DNA of 64,000 nucleotides from Hippopus hippopus (GCA_946811185.2 OX328107.1:9327565-9391564), one strand, 5' to 3'; shown: positions 1 to 11,262, numbered from the stretch's first letter. Made by a program: numbers and translations. Notes: a model not told the origin generated them from the letters alone.

Positions 1-339
1 GTCAGAGCATGGTTGAATTATTTGTTAGCATTTGTCCTGATGATTACATATGAAAATAATAAGCTTATCATTTTAATCTTTTTATCGTACTTTTCCTCCT
101 GCAGACAACTATTTTTCGTCTTTCGACACAGCATGTTAGAACATCGTGGCAAAAGGGGAAATTTCTCGACACAAGAGGCTTCTCTCTTTGCTACAATGTT
201 TCATGTGCATTCATTAATTAGATCTGAAAAGTTTTTTTGATTATCGTTATTTTAAGATGATATTACGAGTAAATACACCATTAGTTGCAAAACTGCTCGA
301 TGAAGTAAGAAATAAGCTAATGACAAGGTTAGTTCTGAA
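1..339. other. no recognisable feature
   Basis: AT-rich sequence. A 75-codon open frame runs through it, but it has no recognisable domain and its composition matches the flanks, so I do not call it. Confidence 0.5.
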
Positions 340-572
340 CTTTAAACCAAACGAAAATTTTTTAGATTTATCCAATTTGAAAGCATTTGCACAGGGCATA
401 TAGAATATCTCCAAAATGATACACCTGTTAATGAAAGGGTAGAAAATATTGTGTGAAAAGGAGAAAATGCTGGTAGTAAGCATTTTCTCTTTTTTCAAAA
501 TTTCTTTTCAAAGGTTTCTTTCTCAGGGTTGTAAAAAGTCCACATTGTTTTGTAACGGGTTAGGAGTTGACA
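340..572. repeat. degraded TTAA-229 palindromic element
   Basis: The left arm (CTTTAAACCAAACGAAAA, then a stretch like 'ccaatttgaaagcatttgca') and the central hairpin (GAAAAGGAGAAAATGCTGG facing AGCATTTTCTC) match the family described at 12040-12268. The right end (GTAACGGGTTAG) has lost its TTAA, so this is an old copy. Confidence 0.7.
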
Positions 573-833
573 TTGTGTAACCATAAAACATACATTTTTC
601 AGTACACTATATGCTAAAAATATTGTATGGAGTCGAGACGCTCTTTGTAGAGGTTAGGATCAGACCAGACTGCACATAACGTGCATTCCGATGTTTGGTC
701 CAATAATAATCTTTGTAAAACTTGACTTGAAATTGCAGAGGTCTTACTTATTGAGAAACCCAAAATATCCATGTCTTTTTCGTAAATGTATCTGCGTCAG
801 TCGAAATTGGAGCGTATCTAGCATCTCCCGAAT
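573..833. other. no recognisable feature
   Basis: Single-copy-looking AT-rich sequence. No repeat end or plausible exon seen. Confidence 0.4.
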
Positions 834-1192
834 TTAAAGATACATCTTTACTCGTTTTCAGCCAGTTTTTAACCCATTTCATCCTTATATAAAACTATAA
901 TCGTTCTTGTGTCTTCATGCCAAATGTTGCCCTAATGGCTGCAAGGTTGCACAGATTACGACGGATAGAAAATGCATTTCATGCTTTGGAGGCCTTCCAA
1001 GCTATTACTCTAATCGTTTCCGGTTTTAAATGAGGACAAATCCCTTGACTTTCCTTATCTCGTACACCATATTTATCGATTATTTACCTATGTTTACACA
1101 CCTGACAATATCTGAATCATTATACACTCTTTAACGTTTTAACTTTTTTTTTTCTTTTTATTTTGTCTCTGGCTGTAGAGATGTATCTTTAA
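834..1192. mobile_element. TTAA-flanked miniature element, ATGCATCT type
   Basis: Bounded by TTAA at 834-837 and 1189-1192, with inverted ends AGATACATCT and AGATGTATCT. A second copy at 5948-6275 aligns along its length (shared 'gccaaatgttgcc' and 'tttccggttt' blocks). Noncoding and roughly 330-360 bp. TTAA at both ends is the target duplication made by piggyBac-type transposases, so this is probably a piggyBac-mobilised MITE. No transposase of that type is in the window. Confidence 0.7.
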
Positions 1193-1250
1193 CTACACTT
1201 CAATCAAAACTCACATTAGATAAGTCATTAAAAGCTAAATAATCTAATGT

Positions 1251-1493
1251 TTAATCAGTAACACCATTCAGTGCAGTGTCAGGGATGTTGTTGGCTAAAT
1301 GGACAGTCGAAAGCACCCGATTGTTCTCTTCACCATCTTCATTTTCAGATTGTATTCCGCCTTCATTTTTACTAGGTCCTCTTCCCAGGACAAGGGGTAC
1401 AATGGCCTTATGACCGTGGTGCATACCGGTTGAGATTGCTCCATCAGCCACTGTGAGTAGGATTAGCAGCAGAAATACATGTATGCCTCTCAT
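1251..1493 (-). CDS. putative small secreted peptide
   Basis: An 80-codon frame. I chose the ATG at 1493 rather than the in-frame one 8 codons upstream because it is followed at once by a typical signal peptide: MRGIHVFLLLILLTVADGA, a hydrophobic core of about 12 residues ending at a small-residue cleavage site. The mature part would be about 60 residues, hydrophilic, acidic in its middle (SENEDGEENN), with no cysteines and no recognised domain. Just upstream on the minus strand is a T-rich run ending in AAACATAG, which could be a splice acceptor, so this may be an exon and not a whole gene. An AATAAA on the minus strand lies about 90 bp past the stop, but inside the neighbouring TTAA element. 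It could be a chance frame; the signal peptide is the only real evidence. Confidence 0.35.
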   Translation of the reverse strand: MRGIHVFLLLILLTVADGAISTGMHHGHKAIVPLVLGRGPSKNEGGIQSENEDGEENNRVLSTVHLANNIPDTALNGVTD

Positions 1494-1577
1494 TCTATGT
1501 TTAAAAAAAACACACACACAATTTATTTATTTCGTGAATTATTTGTACCATCATTCGAGCAAGAAATATTCAAATAA

Positions 1578-1835
1578 ATGAGCCAAGCTCTAACAAAAAG
1601 GCTTGTTGCATCTCCGTGATGCACTATACAAAGCAAGTTATCAAATAATTGTGGGTCCATCCATATTATCTAACAACCGATTGAAGCATGAGATAGACTG
1701 GTCCTTTGACATGCATAAAATTGACAAAAAAGTAGAAAAGTTTCGACACAGGGCAGCCTCCGCGGACTGCGCAGGCTGACCTGTGTCGGAATTTTTTGCA
1801 GATGCATTAAGCCCTCTTTTGCCAGTGCATGGCTC
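1578..1835. mobile_element. foldback element, GTCAGCCTG type
   Basis: Inverted ends (TGAGCCAAGCTC; TGCATGGCTCATA) surround an off-centre hairpin in which GGCAGCCTCCGCGGACTGC faces GCGCAGGCTGACC. The interior has no coding potential. A better preserved copy is at 12551-12812. The family recurs at 1.9-2.7, 5.2, 6.3, 6.9, 11.3-12.0 and 50.7 kb. Confidence 0.7.
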
Positions 1836-1938
1836 ATATCGAATGATTCCAACATTTTACTTCAACAAGTGTAACTTCTGTAAAACTATGTAACAGTTTT
1901 GTAGTCATTAACTGGACCATGCTCTGTGAAAATGGGGT

Positions 1939-2193
1939 TTAACCTTCATCCTGCTAAATAACTGAAATGAAATTTTCAGTTCGATAGTAAAAAACTGAAT
2001 ATTGCTATTTCCAAGCAGGGATCGTATATACATGTGTATATAAGATCCCTGTTCCAAGTTATGTTTTAGGGAATGATATCTCTTTAACGGACAGTGTAGA
2101 TCAAAGATCAGACTGCACCTTCTGTGCAGTCTGATCTTGATCTACACTGTCCGCAAAAGGTCTGTGAGTCGCGCTTAGCAGCCTAAGGGTTAA
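1939..2193. mobile_element. TTAA-GATC palindromic element inside a foldback element
   Basis: TTAA at 1939-1942 and 2190-2193; ends CCTTCATCCTGCTAA and TTAGCAGCCTAAGGG; central hairpin GATCAGACTGCACCTTC facing GTGCAGTCTGATC, flanked by CTACACTGTCCGCAAAAGG. The TTAA used is the one found in the GGGGTTTAATGCAT stretch of intact foldback copies, which fixes the insertion order. Confidence 0.8.
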
Positions 2194-2375
2194 TAAATTT
2201 TGCAAAATGTATCGATTCATGTCAGCCTGTGCAGTCCGCGCAGGCTGACATGGGTCGAAACATTTTGCTTTATGTAAATTTTCTGCATACCTCATGTCAA
2301 TTATACTTCACAATTCAGTCTTGTGAGACAAACTTGATCTTATCCATAATTATGTGATGACTTGCTACGTATAAC

Positions 2376-2690
2376 CACAGGCCTTTGAAGTTCCATTGAT
2401 CCATCAGAGAATACTAAAATTTTCCTTGGTCGATCATTGAACACTTATAAAAGCATATTGGTGCATCGCCTGTATGTATTACGGAATAGTGAAATTTTCA
2501 ACATCGTTACTATAAATAGCACAGTGTTGATTCCCTCTTTATCCTATATAGTAAGACTATATAGAAGAAGGAATCGCCAATGTGCTATTTATAGTAACGG
2601 TGTCCGATAATGAAAAAATCTTTATCCCGTGATAGACCAATGAAAAATTCTTTATCCCGTGATAGACCAATGGAATTTCAGAGGCCTGAG
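2376..2690. mobile_element. palindromic miniature element with 7-bp target duplication
   Basis: GTATAAC occurs on both sides (2369-2375 and 2691-2697). The ends are imperfect inverted repeats (CACAGGCCTTTGAAGTTCC; GGAATTTCAGAGGCCTGAG). The middle folds through GTTACTATAAATAGCAC facing GTGCTATTTATAGTAAC. A direct duplication of about 30 bp (TTTATCCCGTGATAGACCAA) lies in the right half. Class unknown. Confidence 0.65.
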
Positions 2691-2745
2691 GTATAACGCA
2701 TCATGAAGCTGCATAAACCCCCTTTTTCCAGAGCATGGCTCATCG

Positions 2746-5189
2746 TTATTTCTTATATTGTGTAACAGCAGCTTACTAACAAGGATGAATGTGAGGCTTC
2801 GCAGATTTTTTTTCAATGGCGAGTAAGATTTTAAAAAATAGATAAACACGAATGTGATATTTTATTCATACCATATTTGTTTACATTGCTTATTTCCCCC
2901 GAAATAATACTCAAACTAACATTACTTTTTTTTAAGGAAAATGGAAAAGTGATTGAAGCAGCTTTTTACATTGAAATGAAGTCCCTTACCCTAAATCACG
3001 TCTATCTGAATAGGAAATGACAATTTGATTGGTCATTTTAAACAAGGAATGCTAATAAAAACCTAAAATTGACAAGAAAAGCATCTTTCTTCCTGCAACA
3101 TATTTTTTTCCCATTTCGATAACAAACTTGTCTGCAAAAAGGGATATTTTGCTTTGAATATTCATGAGATGTTATACCACTAGTTGAATAAAAAAATAGT
3201 TATTCAACCATTGTTTATCACCCTTGCTTTCTGGATATGTTATAAATTTTGATTTGCAAGGGAATACGAATTTTGTTAATTTGCAAGGGAGTGAGAATAT
3301 TGTTTTTAGTAACAGAACAAAACTAGTTTGCTTGGTGGTGGGGGGGGGGGGGGAGAATAAGTAACAAAGTGTTTAAAAATTGACATATATTTATGATGCA
3401 GTCATTAGATAAGACACGTTACAGTATTCAAAACAGGTAAAGTGGATATACTCTGCTCAATAAAAAAGAAGAGCCATTCGAATTTCAAGGCTTACTTTAG
3501 TGATTTAATGGACAAACAAGCATGGATACAGGATCAAATCTCAATAACTGATGCTCTCAGAGACAGCAACTGAAATTGTCTATAGCGTCGATGGGCTTGA
3601 ATTAACCGCACGAACACTTAAGGAGTACCTTACTTAATTTTACGACGTTACTTTATTTGAAGAATCCTAAATATCTTTTCTTAAAAGTAACAAAATAATT
3701 TCTCTTTTGATCTAGCCAAACAAAATCAGTTTAACAGAAGCAACCCAAACAATTATAGTCATATAGTGCTATGATTAGGATCGTCTTAATCCTAAACAAG
3801 TTGTTAAATATCAGACAAAGATGTAAAAGGAAACATATCATAGCAGTTTCGCTTGAAACCAGTATTCTGTTGTTTTGAAATTCAAGTAATCTCTATACAG
3901 TAAAGCATGTTTAACGTACCTGAAAGATTGCTAAGTTTCGTGTAAGTGCTCCCTTTCGAAACCCGATTTTCGTATCCGAAATACCTTGGTCCAGGTATTT
4001 AAGTGAGATAGGCGGTGATATAGCCTGACTATTTAGCATACAGATTTTAGCCATAGGACCATTAAGATTGGACTATATACTTCTAAACAATGTATATAAT
4101 AGGTTTTTCTCATAATGGTTAAACACTTCGTTACTTTGTCGCTGTACAACACTTAGAAATACACTGTTATAACGGTATATCAAACAAATAAACTAAAACG
4201 TGTTGCCATTAAACAGACGGACATCAAAAGACGGACGTTTCACCTATTTAGATAGAAAGAGTCCTCATTTTGCTTGAAAATGATAATAACAGACAGCTTT
4301 GACTTTATGACATAAAGATATAAAATCAGACCTAACTATTTGTATATCTCTATCTAACGTTCAGAAAATTTGATTTTCATTCACATTTTTGTAGAAAGCG
4401 TCACTTTATCGCAACTTTGTATTCACAAAGAGGCCAAACACATTAAGAGTTCTGCAAGTTAAACTGAGTTATCAAAAATACCCCTTCATAGATTTTGTCC
4501 ATTTTTTCTGTATAGAATCCTTGAGGTATCTTCTATTCAAATTTGAATTAAAAAAAAAAGGAAATAGGTTAACGTATTCAGATTTTTACAAAATTATAGC
4601 TTCCTTGGCACTTTTTTTACAATAAAATTGATAAGTCAATATTTAGTGACAGATCACCTGTAATCAAAGACCTCCAATAACTGAAGATCTGTTTAGGTGA
4701 ACATGGTAAATTTTCAAATTTATTTTAGAATTGGTCTTGTAAAATTTTTCAGAGTACGTAAACTTGTGTGTAAGCTGGTTATAATATACATTACGTAACA
4801 TCAGGTAGGAATAACCCGGCATTCCTTGTAGTAGCCTATCATTTCCTCTACATGCAGACTGAACCCTTGAAATACGGTCTTACTTAGATTTCCTCGCAAA
4901 ATGCCCAAAAGCGAAACACGTTTACGCTGTAAATGACTTCGCGCCGGTTAAACTATCTCAGCACTTCCCAATTATTTCCTTCGTGAAAAGTCAACTATCG
5001 TTCTACGCTCGTATATACTGATACTGCCTTCTTGGTGCTCCACATCTGATTTGAAAAAAAAAAGTTAGATCATGTAAAAGGACGAACAAGCCTGAACGAA
5101 AGAACAAGCCCGGGTGAAAGTCCAGGGACGAAAAAGCCCTTTCCCATGTGCACTAGGTTGCGCAAAGAAAACTACCGAAAACGTTCTTA
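2746..5189. other. no recognisable gene; one poly-G run
   Basis: About 2.4 kb of AT-rich sequence with stops in all frames and none of the window's repeat families. A run of 14 G lies at 3340-3353. Confidence 0.4.
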
Positions 5190-5413
5190 ATACACTTCTG
5201 TCATGAATTATACCAAGCAAGCCTTCATATAACTATCGATCTATAAAATCTATGTTGTGTAACAACCAATTGAATCCTAAGACAGAATGGTCCTTGGACA
5301 TGTATAAATTTACCAAAAGCAAAACGTATCGACCAGGGTCAGCTTAAGCAGGCTGACCGGAGTCGATACTTTTGCCAATACATTAAGTCCCCTTTTTACA
5401 GAGCATGGCTCAA
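5190..5413. mobile_element. GTCAGCCTG foldback element, left end truncated
   Basis: Contains the family's 'ataccaagcaagcc' stretch, the hairpin (GACCAGGGTCAGC facing GCAGGCTGACCGGAGTC) and the right end CATTAAGTCCCC...CAGAGCATGGCTCA. The matching left inverted end is missing. Confidence 0.65.
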
Positions 5414-5566
5414 ATATGTTGAAACTAAATTTTTGTGACCATTTTTTTTTTTTGTTCAGGGTAGATTTTGGTACAGAGACCAGCTACTAATCTTGAGTAT
5501 AGGCCGAATTTAACGATAAAAAGACGCAACAATATTAATAAATTAACTGAACCTCGACCCGTATTC

Positions 5567-5850
5567 ACCAACCATTCTAAGTCTCATTCTTTGTCTTGTC
5601 CTAGATTTGGAAAGTAACACAATTTCTGATTGGCTAAACCATTTGGTTTAGCCAATCAGAAATTGTTTTACTTTTACATTCAGAAAATTCTGAAGAACAA
5701 GACTTAAGGATTGCGACCCTTAACTCATCGGTAAATATCGTGTAACATCGACGTTTTCGTAAGGGCTATTCGGCCAATCTCGGCAGCTTCCGTCTTTTAA
5801 TATGAGAGTTTGGGGCCGTAGATCTTCGGAATGGTTGGTGAATGCTGACC
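5567..5850. mobile_element. CCAAT-foldback element
   Basis: Ends GTATTCACCAACCATTCT and ATGGTTGGTGAATGCTGAC are inverted. The core is a perfect palindrome with TCTGATTGGCTAAACC facing GGTTTAGCCAATCAGA, so each arm carries a CCAAT box. A shorter copy is at 19898-20083. The right part (about 5727-5825) is extra and matches 12330-12432 in reverse, so a second repeat probably sits inside. Confidence 0.7.
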
Positions 5851-5947
5851 CTGGTTTGCAAATCACAACTTAGCTGTGCAAGGCGATTTCGAAAGACACA
5901 GAAAAAGACAAAAAAATTATGCTTCTATTTCCAAGAAAGCGTTTTTA

Positions 5948-6275
5948 TTAAAGATGCATCTCTACTCGTTTTCATCCAGTTTTGTAACCAATTTTATCTC
6001 TATTTTATGAAATTATAATCATTCTTATATCTTCGTGCCAAATGTTGCCTCTGACGATTGCAAGGTTAGAAAATGCAATTCGTTCTATGGAGGCTATCCC
6101 TAGACATTACAACCACAGTTTCCGGTTTAAATCGAAGACAAATCCCTGGCGTTTCTTTATCCCATACACCTTATATCGATTTTTTTATCTACGTTTACAC
6201 GGCTAACCAGATTCTACACACTGTAAAGTTTTAACAGCGTCTGTTTACTCTCTGGCTTTAAGGATGCATCTTTAA
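5948..6275. mobile_element. TTAA-flanked miniature element, ATGCATCT type (second copy)
   Basis: TTAA at 5948-5951 and 6272-6275; ends AGATGCATCTCTACT and AGGATGCATCT. Same orientation as the copy at 834-1192, about 30 bp shorter. Confidence 0.75.
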
Positions 6276-6283
6276 ACAAAACA

Positions 6284-6545
6284 TGCGTCGTGCTCTGTGA
6301 AAAGGGGTTTAATGCATCTGCTAAAAGTATCGACCTAGGTCAATTTGCGCAGTCCGTGCTGGCTGACCTTGGTAAAAAGTTTTTCTTTTGGTAAATTTTC
6401 TGCATGTCAAAGTACTATTCTACTTCAGGATTTAGCCTTTTGTAAGACAAAATGGATTTTATGGTTACACAATTACGTCGTGACTTGCTTGGTAAAATGC
6501 ATCACGGAGATGCATTTAAACCCCTTTTGTCAGAGCATGGCGCAT
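6284..6545. mobile_element. GTCAGCCTG foldback element
   Basis: Runs from CGTGCTCTGTGAAAAGGGG to CCCCTTTTGTCAGAGCATGG, with the hairpin near the left. The 71-codon open frame across it is a by-product of the repeat. Confidence 0.7.
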
Positions 6546-6567
6546 AAATTCTGTATCTAATCTGCCA

Positions 6568-6790
6568 TTAACCTTTAACCTGCTATGCTACATAAGTGAA
6601 ATGAAACTTTCAAGCTGATAGTAAAAAACCAAATGTTACTGTTTCATGTTTTTTTAGGGGGAGAGGGGGGGGGGGGGGGAAGGTAATATCTCATTATCGG
6701 ACAGTATAAATCCGAGATTAGACTACAGTCTGATTTTGATCTACACTGTCCGCAAAAGGACCTTAAGTCCCGCTCGGCAGTTAGGGTGAA
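6568..6790. mobile_element. TTAA-GATC palindromic element with poly-G interruption
   Basis: Left end TTAACCTTTAACCTGCTA, right end GCTCGGCAGTTAGGG. One hairpin arm (AGATTAGACTACAGTCTG) is shortened, and a G-rich run of about 20 bp interrupts the left half near 6657-6679. Confidence 0.65.
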
Positions 6791-6917
6791 CTTACTTTGT
6801 GTTAAGTCATAGGAAAGGGGGGCTTTGTAATGCTAATGATAGTGACGGCAAACATGCGCCATTTCTACAGACTGACAGACTGTACTATACAAGTGGGCAG
6901 GTCAGTATTATAAATTT

Positions 6918-7095
6918 AAGCCATGCTCTGGCAAAGGGGGGCTTAATGCATCTCCGTGATCCATAGTACCAAGCAAGCCATCAAATACTTATGGATCCAT
7001 AATAGCCACTTCTTTTACTAACCGACTGAATCATGAGGTAGACTGGTCCTTGTACATACAGAAAATTAACCAACAGCAAAAGGTTTTGGCAAAAT
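6918..7095. mobile_element. GTCAGCCTG foldback element, right part lost
   Basis: Left end AGCCATGCTCTGGCAAAGG followed by the family's GCTTAATGCATCTCCGTGAT and AGGTAGACTGGTCC blocks. It stops before the hairpin. Confidence 0.6.
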
Positions 7096-7159
7096 ATTTA
7101 AATTTAGCCAGCATCTGGAACTTTGACAGACTCCACTGTAACATATTATCAGACGCATA

Positions 7160-8503
7160 AGAGGGGCGGATCTAGGATTTTTCCCAGGAAGGGTCCGGAA
7201 AATCGAATGGACCATTATATATTCAAATATGCTACTATATTAAATGTTTGTATTTCCTGTTAGTGTGTGTACCGGTATAACAGTATGATGGCCTTACCAG
7301 TTTTCGTGGACTTGACTGGCAATTTTGGCTTACGCATATCTAAATGAAGTTCTGATTACAAAAAACATTTTATTAAAAAAAAATATCTAGATTTATATAA
7401 AACCATAAATTCTGCCTGGATCATACATATTCAACGGTAACAACATATTTCACCCTTTAGTTTTGGGCGGAAGCTGAGTTGGTGCATGGAAAACATTCCT
7501 TCATTTCGTGACTTTCAATATCTATAGAGCAGCTCATAAATAAAGAACTAAAAATATATATAATATATAATAATGTACACTAAAAATCAACACAAATGTT
7601 TACTATCACAAGAAAGAACGGTTTTAAACAATGGTTCTGAGTCAATTATCCCCAATTTTTTAAGCCCGTTGAAAAGGGCGGATGTGTGTCATGGCGGCCG
7701 TTGGACCTCTCGTAACAACAGCACCAGAATACCAGAAGAACAAAAAATATGGCATTTTTGGTCCCTTTAATCAATTCATATGCACCTATGAGGACAGACT
7801 AGGAATTGTTTTAAACACCATTTTGTCTTAAAACATCTGAAAATATTTAGTGTCTCAATAAAAGGGCTGGAGACATTTTCTCTCTGAAGCGGCGAATGTT
7901 ATGGAAAATTTGTTCATTCATATAAGTTACCGAACGAAATAGGTCACCAATTATCTGATCTAATTATAGATCGGAATCTTGTCACATTATTCCAGAGTGG
8001 TCACATGACTTTTTGGCATCAAGACTGTCTATGTCACATGTAGGTTTTTTTTTTTTCAGAATTAAAATTAGATATCAGACAAAAAAATTAAATTAGACAC
8101 GTATCGGGTTGAAAATATAGAAACAAATTCGTCACCCAAACCAATCTTTCTTAAGAAACATGCATAAGTCTTGTTTTTGTTGCATTTCGTAAATTAACAT
8201 AAGTGACACACTTGTTTACAATCAATTACGTCATTCACTTCATAGGTTGCAAGAAAACTCGGATATCATTTCGGGCTCGAAAACAGGTACCCCTCGAAAA
8301 TAGGTCAGTCGACCATATACCTACGAACAATATTACTAGAAAACCTATGCAAAGAAATCTTTTAATACTGTTTATAAACACATATGTGGGTGTTTTTACC
8401 GCTACATTCATATTGGTCAAAATTTCAGGCAGACAGCGGTTTCTTCGAAAATCTAGCGGGGAGGGGTCCGGACCCCCTTGATCCCCCGCTGGATCCGCCG
8501 ATG
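7160..8503. mobile_element. element with GGCGGATC inverted ends
   Basis: Left end GGGGCGGATCTAGGATTTT with GGGTCCGGA following at about +30. The right end, read in reverse, gives GGCGGATCCAGCGGGGG with GGGGGTCCGGACC following. The ends, and the GGTCCGGA motifs inside them, are in inverted order, as in a 1.3 kb DNA transposon relic. Two open frames inside (60-90 codons) show no domain. Target duplication not resolved. Confidence 0.45.
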
Positions 8504-9045
8504 CATAATAACACCCATACTTTACAATGGTATGAGTTTAATTCTTCTGCAATTCGACCCCTGAATTGATTATTTTTGGCCCCTAGTGTGCCCTTAAGAA
8601 TAACGTTTGATGAATACGGGATCTAATATTATTCATGTGCAGTATGGGGCAATTTGAACTTCTTTCATTTCAAAATCACAAAGCAGTGTTTATTAGATTG
8701 GTGCATCCGTTTACGGTGTATAGATACATGTTTAACTCTTTATCATACCAACCAGAATTTAATGACCCTGACAGAGAGTGCTTTCGAAAACACTGATGGA
8801 AAGAAAGAAAATGCTGTTAACCAGTAAGTTCCCCTTTTCCGACCCTTATTTCGTCATTTCTACCCTTTCACAGACATCGCCATGATTTGATACACATCTA
8901 GGTTCTCTGAAAATGACCTTATCTTATCGTCTAGTAAAGGGTTAAAAGATTTCCACGGTATACTGTCCTTTTTATGCTCTTTGCGACGAGCAGACACCAA
9001 GACCAGACGTCCGTCCTTAAATGGTATTTTCTTGACCCTTTACCA
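8504..9045. other. no recognisable feature
   Basis: Low-complexity AT-rich sequence between two repeats. Nothing gene-like seen. Confidence 0.4.
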
Positions 9046-9258
9046 ACGACAAAATTTTAGTCTAGTCCAAATTGAAAGCATTCTACAGACGATAAACTAA
9101 ATGTTGCACAAGTTAAAAAATGTCTTTTGTAAAGATATAAACCATTGTGGGGAAAAGGAGAAAATGCTGGTGACCTGCATTTTCTCCTTTTCCCAAAATG
9201 TTTTCCAAAGCTTTCTTCGGCAGGGTTGTTAATAATCGGGTTTGTGGTAAATAGTCAA
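9046..9258. mobile_element. TTAA-229 element, ends eroded
   Basis: CCCTTTACCAACGACAAAAT at left, a central hairpin with a few mismatches (GGTGACC in place of GGTTACC), and TTGTGGTAAATAG at right. Both TTAA sites are gone. Confidence 0.75.
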
Positions 9259-9351
9259 CGGCATAAGTAACCTTTAAAGGTATATTTAGAAAGTTTTCGC
9301 ACGAGAATTTCGCATAGGCTTATGGGATTGTAACAATATCAAAGGAGAGTA

Positions 9352-9433
9352 TTAACCCTTATCCTGCTAAATAACTTAAATGAATCTTTTAAGCCGATAG
9401 TAAAAACCCGAATTTTGCTATTTCAAAGGTAAT

Positions 9434-9465
<32 letters not shown>

Positions 9466-9588
9466 TTGGAAAACTTGTCCTTATCGGACAGTGTAGATCA
9501 AAGATCAGACTGCACGTTCTGTGCAGTCTGATCTTTGATCTACACTGTCCGCAAAATGTCAGTGAGTCGCGCTTAGCAGCAGGGTTAA
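9352..9588. mobile_element. TTAA-GATC palindromic element, complete
   Basis: TTAA at 9352-9355 and 9585-9588; ends CCCTTATCCTGCTAA and TTAGCAGCAGGG. The hairpin is almost perfect (GATCAAAGATCAGACTGCAC facing GTGCAGTCTGATCTTTGATC). A T-rich tract near 9429-9467 expands the left half. Confidence 0.85.
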
Positions 9589-9790
9589 AAAACAGATGAC
9601 GTCATATCTGGTTTTACATCAGTGGACGGAAGTCCGGATTTCAAAACGACTTGCTAATTATTTATCGTCAAAATTACAATTTTCTACTGAATGTAACCGT
9701 CTAGTATCTCCCTACTTTCAGAGAAAAAAGATCTTAGAAGTACTCATAAGTTTTACACAAGGAAAAATGAAGGGCAGCGTAAAATCTAAA

Positions 9791-10749
9791 TACGAGGGCT
9801 GTACGATAAATTCGTGGAATTTTGTCAAAATAAAACCAGGAGACTTATTAACACCATACTAGTGTACATGTATATATAATCTATATCCAAAACATCCCCA
9901 AAATTTCATACAGATCCATAAGAAATACATTGCTAACAGAGAATTAAAAAACACATGTAACCGGAGATTGCCGGGCTCCGAAAGTGAAAAATAACGTCAA
10001 CACCATTACAAGTCAAGAGATCTGCGTACCTTTTCTACATTATCCCCTCAAACACCCAGCGCTCGCTCACTTTAGATATTCCTAAATCCTATGTAGGAAT
10101 ACCGGATGTACTGTGGAACGAGACAAATCAAGTCGTCGGATATGCCACGCGCTGTACAACCCGCAGGTCGTTATTCACTTTGTCACACAGTCCTCATCTA
10201 AAATTAACGCCGTTACCGACGTCCTTAGCAGATCATCCTTAGCTGCTCTTCCCACTTCTGAATCGGTCATACACTTGTAGACAAATGGAATACTACAGGA
10301 ACTTGAAGGTGTCGACTCCTTACTCAATTCTAGGGTCTGCTTTGGTGTTTTACCGAGTCCAACATAAAATTTGATTATTACGCATAATTCAACATCTATT
10401 GAAGACGTTATTGCGTCAAAAATCACCTGACACTGACGAAACAAAAGCTGTTATTATACTAAACAGAAATATCACAGGTATAGTGTTTTAAGGAAATGAC
10501 GATACGATGTAATTTGACAGTGTGCACAATTGTCACCAATTTTACACAATTCTGAATAGAGGCCGCAATGCATATTACATGGGTTACTATTGTTACGCAT
10601 ATTCTGACGTTTACGTTTTCTAAAACTGCAAAATTTCTGTATCGTGTTTATAATATGTTCATACTATCATAAGCAAGTTTGTAGCTTAAAATATCATGAA
10701 ATGTGGTTTTACCAATTAAATTCCACGAATTTATCGAACAGCCCTCATA
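9791..10749 (-). mobile_element. internally deleted mariner transposon
   Basis: Inverted ends about 30 bp long with roughly two mismatches: TACGAGGGCTGTACGATAAA at left and ATCGAACAGCCCTCATA at right, with TA at the outer edges as mariner insertion requires. At 959 bp it is shorter than the usual 1.3 kb, and the 3' half of the transposase is missing. The outermost 12 bases (TACGAGGGCTGT) match those of the mariner at 48011-49353. Confidence 0.8.
10020..10444 (-). pseudogene. mariner transposase N-terminal remnant
   Basis: Read on the minus strand, the 89-codon frame ending at 10175 contains VIIKFYVGLGKTPKQTLEL, which resembles the first helix-turn-helix of mariner transposases. Past the stop, shifted frames give pieces resembling the second helix-turn-helix and the linker (ISKVSERWVF, compare the family's 'kvsarWvP'). 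No catalytic DD34D triad follows, which agrees with an internal deletion. Multiple stops and frameshifts. Confidence 0.65.
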
Positions 10750-10941
10750 GGCCTCTTGAAAGTCGAACTATCTACGTGTACATTTAAATTCAATAAAACA
10801 AAACACCCTCAAAACAGGTGGCTTAGTTGATCATATCAGTACAGCAGAATAAATTAAGATTTTTTATTTCTGTTACCTTTCATCTGTATCGTGGCACCAG
10901 CATCTGTTGCGTTTCTGTGATCAAATCACGAAACACTTTCG

Positions 10942-11145
10942 TTAACCCTTAGGCTGCTAAGCGCGACTCACTGACCTTTTGCGGACAGTGTAGATCAAGA
11001 TCAGACTGCACAGAACGTGCAGTCTGATCTTAGATCTACACTGTCCGATAAGGAGATATCTTTCCCCAAATATAAAGACTTGGATTTTTTGCTGTAGGCT
11101 TGGACGTTTCAATTGAACTTTTTTTTAGCAGGATAATGGCTAATT
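10942..11145. mobile_element. TTAA-GATC palindromic element
   Basis: TTAA at 10942-10945, left end CCCTTAGGCTGCTAAGCGCG, strong hairpin GATCAGACTGCACAGAACG facing CGTGCAGTCTGATC, right end TTAGCAGGATAATGG with the second TTAA mutated to CTAA. Confidence 0.8.
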
Positions 11146-11262
11146 GTACTATTCGTAGTACTGTCATCAGTATTGTGAAGCTTTATCCTTAGGCAGGACT
11201 GTAATTAAATCACGATATATTACTATTAGATTCTTTATTTGATTGTGACTTTAACATATTGA

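Larger units (their letters stand above)
1914..2745. mobile_element. foldback element split by two later insertions
   Basis: Three segments of one GTCAGCCTG foldback element can be pieced together. The left end is 1914-1942 (CCATGCTCTGTGAAAA, GGGGTTTAA), the hairpin-bearing middle is 2190-2375, and the right end is 2691-2745 (CCCCCTTTTTCCAGAGCATG). They are separated by a TTAA-type element (1939-2193) and a palindromic element (2376-2690). The intact copy at 6284-6545 shows the order expected without insertions. Confidence 0.7.
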
